Positions 1 through 10,345 of a DNA stretch of 64,000 nucleotides are shown piece by piece. The stretch's first letter is position 1, and each line of letters begins with the position of its first letter. Location: positions 70,771,719 through 70,835,718 of the forward strand of contig OY755046.1 of the NCBI GenBank assembly GCA_963576565.1, written 5' to 3'. The stretch is from Aspidapion aeneum. Lineage: Eukaryota > Arthropoda > Insecta > Coleoptera > Brentidae. The notes under the pieces are model-generated. The model was not told the DNA's origin. It was given only the letters and a program-made list of their open reading frames with translations, and searched no databases. Both the position numbers and the translations under genes were made by a program.

Positions 1-176
1 AGAGTTTTTTTACTATAGACGTAGGATGAGAAACAAAACAGTCTGATTAACTTCGCAATGTTGTCACATTGACTAAGCAGTGTTATGAGGAGTGAAATAA
101 TTAACTGTCAACACTTATTAGGTATCCATTAGATCTTGGACCTCCGTGAGGTTAAGCTTTCGGGCTACCCGCGGAA
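1..176 (-). repeat. Repeat family A, 3'-truncated copy (reverse orientation)
   Basis: This stretch matches, in reverse, a repeat present at about 27.9, 29.9, 38.2 and 53.1 kb (shared words such as gatcttggacc and gtgaggttaagctt). The copy resumes at 1028-1075 after the hAT-like insertion at 177-1027. Function is unknown and no ORF is visible. It lies in an apoLpp intron. Confidence 0.7.
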
Positions 177-1027
177 CAGTGTTGCCTACCCTACGGATTT
201 ATCTGTAGATCTACGGATTTTGGATTTCGATCTCCGATATCCGATTTTGGATCCAAATCTACAGATTTTTGGCAATTTTTCTAAAAAACGATAACCTATT
301 GCAATAGTGCCAGGCACAAATTGTGCCGGGCACTATATTGACAGTTTCTCATTATAAGAACAGCTGTGTCCTTTCAAAATTAGGCCTTTGTGTATTATAC
401 GAGCCGGATTTAATAGTGACGCCACTATCAATGGAAAATAAACGACGGGATTTATAATTTCGACTTTGGTATGTCAATTTTGAAAGATCAACTGTCAGTT
501 TGTAATGCGAAACTGGCAATATAGTGCCCGGCACAGTTTGTGCCTAGCACTATCGCAATAGGTCCCTATTATCTTTACTTTTTTTCCTACATTTTAATCA
601 TTTTGTAAAAAGGTTTTGCTTGGATCAGTGACCTTATTTTCAAGACATCTAGCGGACGGTCGTTACAACATTATTTAGAACGAATTGTATTACTTCGCGC
701 GTTGTTTGATGGAGAGTCAAACAACGCTTCGCGCCACGAAAGTTAAACTATGTTTTACGTTATGTATGTTACACTAGAAAATATTTAGTGTTTGTACGTA
801 CCTTAACTAATTAAAAAAGGTTAAAAAAGTACGTACTTTTTATTTCTTCTAATTATAACGGTTTATCCGTTTAAAAAATTGGCGGCACTGCAAAAAAGTT
901 TATTTGGATCCGTTGGAACTTTTTAATTGTAAAAAAAGCACTTTTTTTTGTTTTTAGTCTTCTTTGAATCTACAGATTTTTCGCGTTCACGCTACGGATT
1001 TTCGCTTTCCAATAGTTGGCAACACTG
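177..1027. mobile_element. Non-autonomous hAT-like element
   Basis: The left end reads cagtgttgcctacc and the right end ttggcaacactg, giving CAGTGTTGCC-type terminal inverted repeats as in many hAT elements. The flanks are ccgcggaa (169-176) and ccacggaa (1028-1035), an 8-bp target duplication with one mismatch. The element sits inside repeat family A, and carries a smaller foldback MITE at 295-562. No transposase is seen. Confidence 0.65.
295..562. mobile_element. Foldback MITE (GTGCCAGGCAC family), copy 1
   Basis: Inverted ends cctattgcaatagtg and cactatcgcaatagg are followed inward by the near-palindromes gtgccaggcac and gtgccgggcac. The middle (cctttcaaaattaggccttt and gacgggatttataatttcg) matches a diverged relative at 11625-11902. 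No coding capacity is visible. Confidence 0.65.
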
Positions 1028-1085
1028 CCACGGAAAAATATGAGAGAAACAAAAATTATACTCATTAATTTGATGTTTTTTCCAG

Positions 1086-1326
1086 GTTCTTAAAGCTACC
1101 AAAGACCATAACGAGCAGTTCGTAAGCGGACTAGACAAACTCGCCAGAGATTGTCTACAGGAAGTCAGAAGAGAATCTCAACACTTTGGCGAACTAGCCA
1201 AAAAAGCGGCGCCTAACGTGAACTCTGCCAAGAATTACTACGTCAAAGAATTCAAAGAAATCAAAGATGAAATTATGAGCGACAAGAGCATCAAAGAACT
1301 TGGAGAAGCTGTTCGTAAAGTGCTAA
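1086..1326 (+). CDS. apolpp: Apolipophorin precursor, internal exon 1 of this window
   Basis: Exon with acceptor ttttttccag and donor GTAAGT, phase 0 in and phase 1 out. It encodes about 80 residues starting VLKATKDHNEQF and ending EAVRKVLS across the splice. The sequence is rich in Lys, Glu and Asp with few prolines, consistent with the amphipathic helical lipid-binding part of the large lipid-transfer apolipoproteins. The identity comes from the downstream vWFD and C-terminal exons, with which phase is continuous. Earlier exons (signal peptide, vitellogenin-N lipid-transfer module) lie before the window. A LINE fragment begins within about 10 bases of the donor. Confidence 0.85.
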
Positions 1327-1332
1327 GTAAGT

Positions 1333-1997
1333 TATCTTCTATATCTTCCACTCTTCCCTGTCTGTCGCCGTGTTCATCCATCTAGTTTCCGCATGTTTCT
1401 TCAAATCGTCCGCCCATCTCATTTGGGGTCTTCCCCTACTTCTTTTATTTTCCGAAGGTCTCCAGTTTACGATACATTTGTTCCATCGATCGTCTTTCTG
1501 TCTAATATTATGACCGGCAAATTTCCATTTTAATTTTGCTACTTCTCCTCTGACATCCCTTACTTTTGTTTTATTTCCTATCCATTCATTCCTTTTTCTA
1601 TCTGTTAGCTTTACATGTAACATTTGTCTTTCCATTAATCTTTGGGTTTTTGTTACCTTATCCATGTTTGATTTTGTAAGTGTCCAGGTCTGGGATCCAT
1701 AGGTAAGTACAGGAAGGATACATTGGTTATACACTTTCGTTTTGAGGCACTGATGAAATTTTTTATTTTTTAATGTGTAGCTTAATTTACCGAATGCTAC
1801 CCAGGCGAATCTTACTCGTTTCTCAATTTCAGCTGTTTGGTTTTCTTTTTTTAGTTTAATAATTTGTCCCATATATATAAATATATATTCCTCTACTTGT
1901 TCTATTTTCTCTTGATTTATTCTGATCGTGATATTTTCATCTGTGTTTGTTATGATTTTAGTAATAGTGTAGTTCATACTCAAGCCTATCTTTTTAG
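1333..1997 (-). pseudogene. RTE-like LINE reverse transcriptase C-terminus, 3' part
   Basis: The open frame 1339-1983 encodes the region after the polymerase domain of an RTE-like non-LTR reverse transcriptase, with LPVLTYGSQTWTL, WKFAGHNIRQKDDRW and RGRPQMRWADDLKK. The same protein recurs in fragments at 3838, 45770, 48215 and 50830. The copy is cut at 1998 by an insertion and resumes at 3205 with the polymerase region. It is a fossil fragment in the first apoLpp intron, on the strand opposite to the gene. Confidence 0.85.
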
Positions 1998-2001
1998 CTG
2001 A

Positions 2002-3196
2002 TGTAGGGGTCAGCTAACAGCTTAATTTTAAAAATCTACAATGGCAACTTAATTAATAATTTTACTCAGTTAGAGGTTGAACCGTAAAGAAAATTCATTT
2101 ATTTTTAACACTCACTATTGTACGATATTAAATTAAAGTAACTCACGGTATTGTATTCAACCCATCACATCACTTAACTTTGACTTTAACCACTGACTAA
2201 TACTTAACAACACCTTACTTGTGGAGACTCTGAGCTTAAATTAAATAATAAACGAATAGATCCTAGCCTTTTTATCAACTCTGTTCGATGATGAAATATC
2301 CGCCAAATCAAGGTTCTAAAGCCTCGAGACAAAAACGGCGCCAACGCTACCTAATTTTAATTAGGACAGCCAAACAAGGCAATGTTTGCATGGCTTTGCG
2401 CATTGCTAAAAATAAAAGCGGACAGACCTCGAGGTTAATCCCACTAGGCCAAACTTTGATATTTGTATGACCTTAAATGGTGAAAATATCACGAGACAGG
2501 AAAGCACGATGTTGTTCCCCACTTTAAGACTTGTTATAAAAGCGCGATCGGGATAGCAAAAGGGAATTAGTTCAAATCAGTCAAAAACTTAATATCATTC
2601 GTAATAAGTTATGATTTTTGAATCCAAACCAAAAAGTGAAAATAAGTAAATAAATAATAAAAGTGACTAAATGTGCCAAAGGTAACTGTAATGCCACAAA
2701 ACAAAAAAACTAAGTAGTATTAAATATTAGTGGTGGCATTCTGGCTGTAATTATGGTGAGAGATTTATTTTGAACTTTAATCTATCGGTTGTTGCTTAAA
2801 ATTCGTGGACTATGAAAATTGACTTTGAATCATTTTGTTTTACCATACAAACTTTTGCTCACAAGAGCGTTTTGCTAATATGTTAACTGATAGACTATGG
2901 TCAAAAAGAGTTTATTGAAAAATATGAATTTAATGTTATAGTTTTAACTTTTGTGTGACTTGAATCAAAATAACGACATGCAATACTTTGGAATATGTCC
3001 TATATTTTATTTATCAATATATAATAACCTGCTTTAAAGAAAGTGTTTAATTTTTATCAATATAAAACGGTTGTAAACAAAGCAATATACACTAAAACGC
3101 TTACGCTAAAACTATGGTAAAGATTTTGTAACTGCACCCGGGGTAACTTAGAAAAATATTCGCTCGGTTTTCACGAAATCCTGGGGCAGCTTCACA
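2002..3196. mobile_element. Candidate solo LTR of a retrotransposon
   Basis: This 1.2-kb segment interrupts the RTE-like LINE. It starts TGTAGGGGTCAGC and ends GCAGCTTCACA, with CTGA repeated on both sides (because TGTA also follows, ctgatgta can be read as an 8-bp duplication). A TATAAAA box at 2535-2541 and an initiator-like TCAGTC at 2577-2582 fit an LTR promoter. No protein is encoded; the short open frame 2288-2470 looks incidental. An unclassified DNA element with 8-bp TSD is the alternative. Confidence 0.45.
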
Positions 3197-3204
3197 CTGA
3201 TGTA

Positions 3205-3545
3205 TTCAGTTCTTCCAGCATTTTTATCAGTTCTTCTTTCTTATCTGTTATTAAGGCGATATCATCAGCATATCTTAGGTGGTTCAAGTATTGTCCGTTT
3301 ACTTTGATGCCTGTTTCTGTTCAATCTAAGTTTTTAAAAAATTCTTCTAGGGCCTGGTTAAATAGTTTAGGGGATATGTGACACCTCTTCTTATGCGGAT
3401 TGGCTTGGTTCCTTCGTGGATTTTGATTGAAGTTTTTGCTTCACTATATATATTGGCTATTAAATCTGTGTATCTGTGATCTATTTGGCTATTAATCGCC
3501 GAATAGTTATTTCTTACTCTTCTTAAATTTATTCTGGTAGCCTTA
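3205..3545 (-). pseudogene. RTE-like LINE reverse transcriptase, polymerase part (continuation)
   Basis: Reverse-strand translation with frameshifts gives the end of the RT domain (a YADDIALITDKKEEL-like segment). The order matches the intact layout seen at 45770-46535. Together with 1333-1997 it is one LINE copy split by the 2002-3196 insertion. From 3545 to 3837 I see only AT-rich sequence. Confidence 0.7.
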
Positions 3546-3837
3546 GCTCCCTAGGTTATCTGGAAAACGTCTTATCCTTTTTACAAAAATCGAAATCGAA
3601 AGGTTAGTGGCTCTCGATTCTGTTTCTTTTTTTTTAACCACAAGATTCTAGTTTTTCAAAATTTTATTAGAGAAACCCTTGCTTCTTGATATTCTTTTGT
3701 AAGAGGAAGTCGACAATGTTCTAGTAGAATTAGTGCATTGAAACATTTGTAATCACCACATGGTCGCAAATCACCATTTGAATTTTTTTTTGTCTGAATT
3801 TTAAACAGGTATAATTGAGCACTCTATATTGTATAAT

Positions 3838-4416
3838 ATATCCCTTTTAATAACAGATAAGAAAGAAGAACTGATAAAAATGATGGAAGAACTGGAGACA
3901 GCAGCTAAAAATATAGGCTTGAGTATGAGCTACACTAAAACTAAAACCATAACACAGATAAAGATACCACGAACAGAATAAACCAAGAAAAAATAGAACA
4001 AATAGAGGAATATATATATGGGACAAATTATTAAACTAAAGAAAGAAAACCAAACAGCTGAAATCAACAAATGAGTAAGATTGGCCGAGCAGCAAAAAGA
4101 CAAATGTTACATGTAAAGCTAACAGACAGAAAAAGGAATAAATGGATAAGAAATAAAGCAAAAGTAAGGGATGTCAGAGGAGAGGCAGCAAAATTAAAAT
4201 GGAAATTTGCCGGTCATAATATCAGACAAAAAGACGATCGATGTAAACTGGAGACCTTGGGAAAATAAAAGAGTTAGGGGAAGATGAGAATGACAATTTG
4301 AAGAAACATGCGGGTACTGGATGGATGAACACGGCGACAGACAGAGAAGAGTGGAAGATACTGGGGAAGGCCTATCTCTAAAGATAGATCGAAGAAGGCT
4401 AAATAGATAGATAGAT
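3838..4416 (+). pseudogene. RTE-like LINE fragment, opposite orientation
   Basis: The + strand reads TDKKEELIKMMEEL and, after stops and a deletion, QMLHVKLTDRKRNKWI and KLKWKFAGHNIRQKDDR (4071-4268), the same protein as the fragment at 1333-1997. It ends in a short tail of atag repeats (about 4398-4415), a simple-repeat 3' end. It lies head-to-head with the preceding minus-strand copy in the same apoLpp intron. Confidence 0.8.
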
Positions 4417-4599
4417 CCCCTTTTACCTCTTTTGTAAAGGGAAGGGGATAATGTTCTAGTAAAGTTAATGCATTGAAACATATATTATAATCATTGCACA
4501 GTCGCAAATCATCATATTAATGTTAGTCTTATTTCTTGGTAATTCTTTACATTTACAGGTATAAATAAGCATTTATTATACGTAAAATATTATTTTCAG

Positions 4600-4800
4600 G
4601 TGCTATTTTCGAAACAGGATCAGAAATTTCCGAAAAAATCCATCACGTGGTGGAAGAACTGGCACAGATTATCGAAAACTCCTTCGCTGCCATCTTGAGC
4701 TCATTCGAAAAGGAACTATTGCCCCAACTTAGAGAAGTCTTCTTAAGACTTGCCGATGTTGCCAAAGACATCGCCCATATAGTTTCTGAAATCGTTATCG
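4600..4800 (+). CDS. apolpp: Apolipophorin precursor, exon 2
   Basis: Acceptor tattttcag, donor GTAAGT; phase 1 in, phase 1 out. It encodes SAIFETGSEISEKIHHVVEE through IAHIVSEIVIG across the junctions. Regularly spaced Leu, Ile and Val between acidic and basic residues suggest amphipathic helices, as expected for the lipid-binding middle of apolipophorin. No catalytic motif is expected; the protein is structural, the backbone of the lipophorin particle. Confidence 0.87.
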
Positions 4801-4967
4801 GTAAGTTTTATATATTTTTTAATCAGTTTTAAATCTAAATTTAATTTAACCTGACCGACAGGAATTATACTATACTCTATTCGTTTTGTGTCCTTTTATT
4901 GAAATTAAGTCCCCTAGATGTGGACTTGTTCACGCGGTATCTTAACCTTAAATTTTGTTTGTTATAG

Positions 4968-5182
4968 GTGTGGTTTCCAAGGGCCTCAAGATCGCAGAAC
5001 AATACCAACCAGAATTGAAAGAACTCGCAGCCACTCTAGGAGAACTGAGCAAAGACTGGGGACGCGTTGTTCAAGACCTTTACGCCAACTTAAGAGAATC
5101 CGTTTTGAACATATGGCAGAGAATCAATCAAGAACTCAAGGCCTCACCTATCTTTGAGGAACTCAAACAATACTACGAACAT
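4968..5182 (+). CDS. apolpp: Apolipophorin precursor, exon 3
   Basis: Acceptor ttgttatag, donor GTAAGT; phase 1 in, phase 0 out. It encodes VVSKGLKIAEQYQPELKELA through EELKQYYEH. This is another helical, charge-rich segment with heptad-like Leu spacing. The intron before it is short (167 bp) and free of recognisable transposons, unlike most others in the gene. Confidence 0.88.
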
Positions 5183-5506
5183 GTAAGTGTGAAACATTCT
5201 GCCTCAGGTGGCATTACAACCACTGGTGAGTTTTAGTCTGATTTACCAAAGCCCTCCATTCTGCCCTCTCTGCTACGATTTTTGGGTATCATGGAAATGT
5301 AGTAAACTGATTGTGGTTTGTCTTTCGGTCATAACTTTTTTTTAGCTTCACCTAGATTTTATGTTTTAACGGCACTTTGTTATTTTTAAGGCACTGTTCA
5401 GTTTTGCGTGATCGCGGCTTAATTATTCAGTCTTTAATTAGGTTTAGTTTAACACTAAAAACCAAATGGTTTTTTCACCATAATTTTGGAATTATTTCTT
5501 TTTTAG

Positions 5507-5656
5507 TTCATCAAAGAAGGCATTCCCAACGCCGACGCCATCTTGAATACGGTGACAGAAGTCTTTAACAGCATCAAGGATATCATTCCTCCAGACTTCT
5601 TTGTCAGAAACGAGATTGTTGAATTGTTAGACACCATTTCAGACTATGCTGACAAG
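5507..5656 (+). CDS. apolpp: Apolipophorin precursor, exon 4
   Basis: Acceptor ttcttttttag, donor GTAAGT; phase 0 on both sides, exactly 50 codons, beginning FIKEGIPNADAIL and ending DTISDYADK. The downstream intron carries a triplicated copy of its own 3' end (5873-6194). Confidence 0.88.
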
Positions 5657-5872
5657 GTAAGTTATTACTTTATATAAAAATTAAAAAATAACTAATTAGT
5701 TTTTAGAAAAATCCAATATGGCGGAACAAAATGACTTTTTGAAAATTTTAAACCCTTATTTATGAACCTTTCCTCCAACTTTTATAAAATTTGGCAAGGA
5801 CTTGGCCTATAGTGTACCTAGAAAGATACAGCATTTTCTAAACGTTTTTTTAGTGCCTTTTTTTTAAATTTT

Positions 5873-6194
5873 GATCCTTCGAGCCGGATAGAAACTTTCC
5901 TTTCCTTTTCTTTTTTATTTTGTAAGTTTATTCATTACATTATGACTTTTTTCTTTAGAAACTTCTTTTCAGTCCCTATTTTTTTTATTTTGATCCTTCG
6001 AGCCGGATAGAAACTTTCCTTTCCTTTTCTTTTTTAATTTTGTAAGTTTATTCATTACATTATGACTTTTTTCTTTAGAAACTTCTTTTCAGTCCTTTTT
6101 TTTTAATTTTGATCCTTCGAGCCGGATAAAAACTTTCTTTTTTTCTTTTTTAATTTTATAAGTTTTTTGATCACTTTATGACTTTTTTCTTTAG
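5873..6194 (+). repeat. Tandem triplication of the intron 3' end with splice acceptor
   Basis: Three units start at 5873, 5992 and 6111 (119 bp each for the first two) with gatccttcgagccggata. Each contains the run ttttttctttag followed by aaactt, which are the acceptor and first six exon bases of the following exon. The AGs lie at 5957-5958, 6077-6078 and 6193-6194; only the last continues into coding sequence. The first two are followed by cttttcagtcc instead. Confidence 0.9.
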
Positions 6195-6501
6195 AAACTT
6201 CACGGAAAACCAGTAGACGACATCGCAGTTTTCGAAAAAATCGGCAAAACCCTCACAGTCATGGTAAGAAAACTGGCAACCCTGGTAACTTTTGAAGAAT
6301 ACGGTGCGATAACCGGCATACCTGACACCAGCAAACTTCAAGGCCAACTTCCACTCAACTACTTGAAGAATCTTCCAAGCATCGTTGCTGCTAAATTCTC
6401 GCCATTGAGTTTCATCATTAAAGAAGATATTAGCAGAGAAATCATTGAACTGTTGCTGTCTTTGGTTAACAGGCCAAGAAATCTCTTTGCTCCGTTCCCA
6501 C
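6195..6501 (+). CDS. apolpp: Apolipophorin precursor, exon 5
   Basis: Acceptor tttttctttag (last of three repeated acceptors), donor GTAAGT; phase 0 in, phase 1 out. About 102 residues, KLHGKPVDDIAVFEKIGK to RPRNLFAPFPL across the junction. It is the link just before the vWFD domain, with several Pro and aromatic residues at its end (NRPRNLFAPFP). The largest coding exon in the window. Confidence 0.9.
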
Positions 6502-6519
6502 GTAAGTGAAACTGTATAC

Positions 6520-6591
6520 AGGGTGTCAACAAATACCTGAGAGCATAAATACAGGGCAGTTTTATTGTGGACACCATGAAGAGTGTTTAGT

Positions 6592-6640
<49 letters not shown>
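6520..6640. repeat. Mariner-type end fragment and (TA)n microsatellite
   Basis: Bases 6528-6545 contain tacagggtgtcaac, a typical end of mariner-type MITEs. About 46 bases of (TA)n follow at 6594-6639. No partner end is recognised. Confidence 0.6.
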
Positions 6641-6642
<2 letters not shown>

Positions 6643-6949
6643 AGTCGGCGGTCACGTGATCTTGGGAGTCCCAGGATTCTTATTGTATTGCTTAATATAT
6701 TATATGTTTTTACACAATTTAAATAAATTAACAAACAATTTTTGTTCTTTTATAGGCAAAAATTGAAAAAAATATTTTGCTGATATATGTGTTTATTATG
6801 GATAAAAGAATTGAATCTATAAAATAAAAAATTATACAAAATTTGCACTCTAATATCTTCAGGTACATATATTAGGTACATAATATCGTTAGTAACTTCA
6901 AATCTATACAAGTCTTTCAAAATTGGACATATCAAACCTAAGCTTTTAG

Positions 6950-7920
6950 TTTTTTAATTTTTCTTTGAGTGTCATCATCTTTGTCTGAGTTCTTATTCAA
7001 AGATTTATTAGCAGACACTAAATCATTGTGCTTTTTAATAAAATTATTTTAAAAAACTTTAAATGCCCTTAAACTAATTTTTTCAAGCTTTGACAATAGT
7101 TTTTCTCCACAAAAACACTCGCTAGAGTTATCTGAAGAAAAATTTTCAATATAAAACATTTCACAATAATTTATTAAAAAGAAACAAGTGATTTTGTGAA
7201 TAAGTGAGATGGTTTTCACGTTCAATAAACTAAATGTATTGGTCGTCAATAATTATTTGAAAAATTACCCAGCACAAAGTTTAATATATATTTCATTAAA
7301 GTGTAAGTTAACTACCAACTCATGTTCTTTTAAAAGCTGTATCTTACTTTTTAAATATTTCACACTACCAGAGAGATTACTATCTGTTAACAATATTTTA
7401 CAAATCAGTATTTTAATATTGCGAGGGTGTGGAAGACATATTACCTTAGAATTGTAAATTGACGTGTATGCACTGGATGACGATAAACAAAGATGAAACC
7501 AACATTAAAGTGTATCCACAATATTGTCACGAATGTCTTAACGTTCGTTATAGGGAAAAAAGCCGAAACTTTAGTTCCGCGAGGCTATGCCCCGCCCCGC
7601 AGTATTTAGTTCTCCCGAGTCTCTGTCAGAAAAAAGCCCGGAAATATGCATTGCCCGCGAATTTATAAACTATTTCTGCCAAATTGCAATAATAGTTATT
7701 GACGTCAATCGATTTATATCGACTTATAGGTTGTCCCAAAAAGTTAATAAATATAATAATAATAATTATTAAGTTCCTTTTAATTATTTGGGAAATATTG
7801 GTTTGACTTTATGTTACGCGCCCTTTGTGACAATATCTTCGATTCTCAGGTTACCTTTTCAAGAGACCTAATTGTTCAATAAGAAATGACAACTGAACAC
7901 ATTTTTCACTCTCACTATCG
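6950..7920 (-). pseudogene. Degenerate P-element/THAP9-like transposase remnant
   Basis: Reverse translation across frames gives scattered pieces resembling the P-type transposase family: CVQLSFLIEQL (about 7880), CLPHPRNIKIL (about 7430), KEHELVVNLHFNEIYIK (about 7300) and LLNVKTISLIHKITCFFL (within 7049-7249). Stops and frameshifts separate them, and a 308-bp candidate solo LTR (7525-7832) interrupts the coding order. The family call rests on motif resemblance only. Confidence 0.4.
7525..7832. mobile_element. Candidate solo LTR, TGTCACGA type (308 bp)
   Basis: Starts TGTCACGAATG and ends CTTTGTGACA, flanked on both sides by ATAT (7521-7524 and 7833-7836). The TGTCAC/GTGACA termini and 4-bp duplication are those of a gypsy-like LTR. 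Removing it rejoins the surrounding transposase remnant. A second element with TGTCACGA and TGACA ends and the same ATAT flank is at 14234-14668. Confidence 0.5.
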
Positions 7921-8105
7921 AAAATGTCACTAAGGATGTCTATTACTTGATCAATCTTATCCAAGATCTTATCTTTTACCACTTCTTTCCCGTTTGCAAC
8001 ATATTAGGTTTCAGTTTTATAGTTGGACCGACAAGGAACAACACTAATTACACGTTCGCTGCATTGTTTATCTTATAGGTATTTTCTTTATAATTTACTC
8101 ATTAG

Positions 8106-8360
8106 CCATTAATTATTTTAACGCAGCCCACTACAATCTTTTTCGTGGGCTGCGTTATTTTAATAACTTTGATAAAATTCACATAAAATTCGTGCCCGAA
8201 TAAAAAAAAAATCGACGTAAACAAACATACTAAATCTGAAAACACACATGTTTTATAATGACAGCAGGCCGTGAGGCGTTTTTTTGTGGGCCTCCTACGG
8301 TCACGTGAGATTTGCGCGTTCGGGTCGGTCTTTCTCGTGGGCTGCGTTACTTCTCCTGGA
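8106..8360. repeat. Perfect 12-bp stem hairpin with a third copy of the stem
   Basis: AACGCAGCCCAC (8120-8131) pairs with GTGGGCTGCGTT (8145-8156) across a 13-base loop. The same right-arm word recurs near 8338-8349. Probably the end of an unrecognised element. Confidence 0.5.
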
Positions 8361-8499
8361 TATTTTTCCACACACCACACATATTTTACGTGAGTTATTT
8401 CCCATTTTTTATAGAAAAAAATACAATTTACATGACAAACGCAAAACACCGCAAAATATAAATAAACAAGAAGTATGACGTCCAGCCACATAGCAGCCG

Positions 8500-9060
8500 A
8501 TTTTTTAGACCAGTATTTATGCTCTATATTTTAAGGTCTCTTTTGTTTTCGAGATACAGAACAACAAATTTGACCATTTTTAAAACATTTTTGGTTATAG
8601 CTTCTTTTAAAAACACGACAGACTTTTAGGTCTGGTAATATCGTGTATCAGAATAGGAACCATAATAAGATAGAAAAATAATTTTGAATAAAATTTTTTC
8701 AAAAAAATTTGTATTTTTTTGTTATAAACTTTTATAAAATGCCATACTAAGCGCAATATTTTTGTTGTTGTTTTATGTTATTAAAAACAAGTCTTTTAGA
8801 CATAACAATACATATCATTTTATAAAGTAAGCAAAAATATATACTTTTTTAATTTTTACCCATTTTTGGAGGTAACTTTGACAACCTGTAACTCTTCAAC
8901 TTTTCATTTTATCAAAATAATTTATACCACATTTTTTAATCATAATTAGACAGATAATCATTTGACTGTAGCAGATTTTCTTTTTTTGTAAAACCTTTTT
9001 TTCCCCCACTCCTCAAATTTTAAAAAAGTTACTAAGGTGAGGAAAATCTACCAAACTATT
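8500..9060 (-). mobile_element. Diverged arm of the TACAGGGTGTCCCATAA MITE family
   Basis: Phrases such as ggaggtaactttgacaacc, taactcttcaac and gattttctttttttgtaaaacc match, in reverse, the left arm of the foldback at 19361 and the element at 47581. Ends are not clear. Confidence 0.4.
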
Positions 9061-9069
9061 TATTTGGCA

Positions 9070-9440
9070 GCCTTGCTATGTAACTATTTTTTTTTTATTT
9101 TCTTTTTTTTTCGAAATTTTAAATTTATTTATGGGTACAAAAATTTTCAAGATTTTAAAAATTCCTCAATTTTTTAAAAAAACTGAATTTTTCAAAGTTT
9201 AAAAAAAATTCAAAATTTTAAAAGTCTAAAAAAATTTCAAAATTCCATTTTTATCCAAAAAATTTTCGAATTTTTTTCTTTTTTTTTCCGAAATTTCAAA
9301 TTTATTTATGGGTACAAAAATTTTCCGAATTTCAAAAATCTCAAAATTTTCAAATGTGACAAATTCTCAAAATTTTTTAAAAAATTCAAATTTTTCAAAA
9401 ATTTTTCGAAACTTTCATAAACTAAAATATAATTTTCAAA
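9070..9440. repeat. AT-rich imperfect tandem duplication
   Basis: The phrase aaatttatttatgggtacaa occurs at about 9121 and 9299 with similar flanks of A/T-only runs (ttcaaaatttt motifs). It lies just before the vWFD acceptor. No gene is seen. Confidence 0.7.
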
Positions 9441-9453
9441 ATTTTCGTTTCAG

Positions 9454-9675
9454 TTTTCGGTTTGGTCATTCAAGGCCAGCACATCTTCACCTTCGGCGGC
9501 AAACACTACACCTTCCCAGGTAACTGTAACTATCTTCTCGCCAGAGACGCAGTCAACGGCAACTTCTCCCTGGCCGGAACCTACAAAGACGGATCTCTCC
9601 AAGCTATTACGTTGGCTGATCACACTGACAGCATCACCTTGATCAAGGGTGGTCAAGTCAAAGTGAACAACAAAG
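9454..9675 (+). CDS. apolpp: Apolipophorin precursor, exon 6: start of vWFD domain
   Basis: Acceptor ttttcgtttcag, donor GTAGGT; phase 1 in, phase 1 out. It encodes FGLVIQGQHIFTFGGKHYTF, then PGNCNYLLARDAVNGNFSLA and ITLIKGGQVKVNNK. The pattern of a Gly-rich strand, an F-G-G-K-x-Y-x-F-P-G-N-C core and a following Y-L-L-A-x-D segment is that of the von Willebrand factor type D domain near the C-terminus of insect apolipophorins. GC content is clearly above that of the flanking introns. Confidence 0.95.
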
Positions 9676-9729
9676 GTAGGTTATTTTTCTTATCTTCTTT
9701 TTACAAGCTTTTATTTAGCTTCAGATGTT

Positions 9730-9806
9730 CTGTCTAACTATCTAACTATCTAACTATATAACTATCTAACTATCTAACTATCTAACTATCTAACTATCTA
9801 ACTATC
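9730..9806. repeat. (CTAACTAT)n microsatellite
   Basis: Octanucleotide repeat ctaactat, about nine copies with one variant (ctaactatataactat), directly after the vWFD exon donor. Confidence 0.9.
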
Positions 9807-9821
9807 TATCAAATCTTGTGA

Positions 9822-10345
9822 AGCGTTTTTGACACACTTCCCATTATCCGATTTGGATGAAATTTGGTACACACATAGTGGTCCCATGACAATACAACAT
9901 TAAGAAAAAATATCCTACCACCCCTACCCCCACCCCTTCTATAGAAAAATGTGTTTTTGACACACTTCCCATTATCCGATTTGGATGAAATTTGGTATTC
10001 ACATAGTGGTCCGATGACAATACAACATTTAATAAAAATATTCTCCCACCCCTACCCCCACCCCCTTCCATAGAAAATGCGTTTTTGACACCCTTCCCAT
10101 TATCCGATTTGGATGAAATTTGGTATACATATAGTGGTCCGATGACAATACAACAATAATTAAAAAATATTCTCCCACCTCTACCCCCACCTCCTTTCAT
10201 AAAAAATGCGTTTTTGACACACTTCACTTCAAATGACTTTTATAAAATTTGGTATATGCATAAAGGTCCGATGGCAATACAGCCCAAACAAAAAATATAT
10301 TTCTACCTCTACCCCCACTCTCTCCTTCCCCCAATAGAAAAATGA
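9822..10345. repeat. Tandem repeat, about 4 copies of about 126 bp
   Basis: Each unit has gtttttgacacacttcccat, gatttggatgaaatttggta, gtccgatgacaatacaac and a C-rich run such as cctacccccacc. Units begin near 9826, 9951, 10079 and 10207; the last is most diverged. Confidence 0.85.

Noticed and set aside
6171..6734. 187-residue minus-strand open frame
   Set aside because: It is the antisense of exon 5 plus a (TA)n run giving an Ile-Tyr repeat.
8102..8491. 129-residue minus-strand frame
   Set aside because: No recognisable domain, and it covers a hairpin repeat whose arms are inverted copies; likely incidental.
9844..10227. 127-residue Gly-rich minus-strand frame
   Set aside because: Translation of the C-rich 126-bp tandem repeat.
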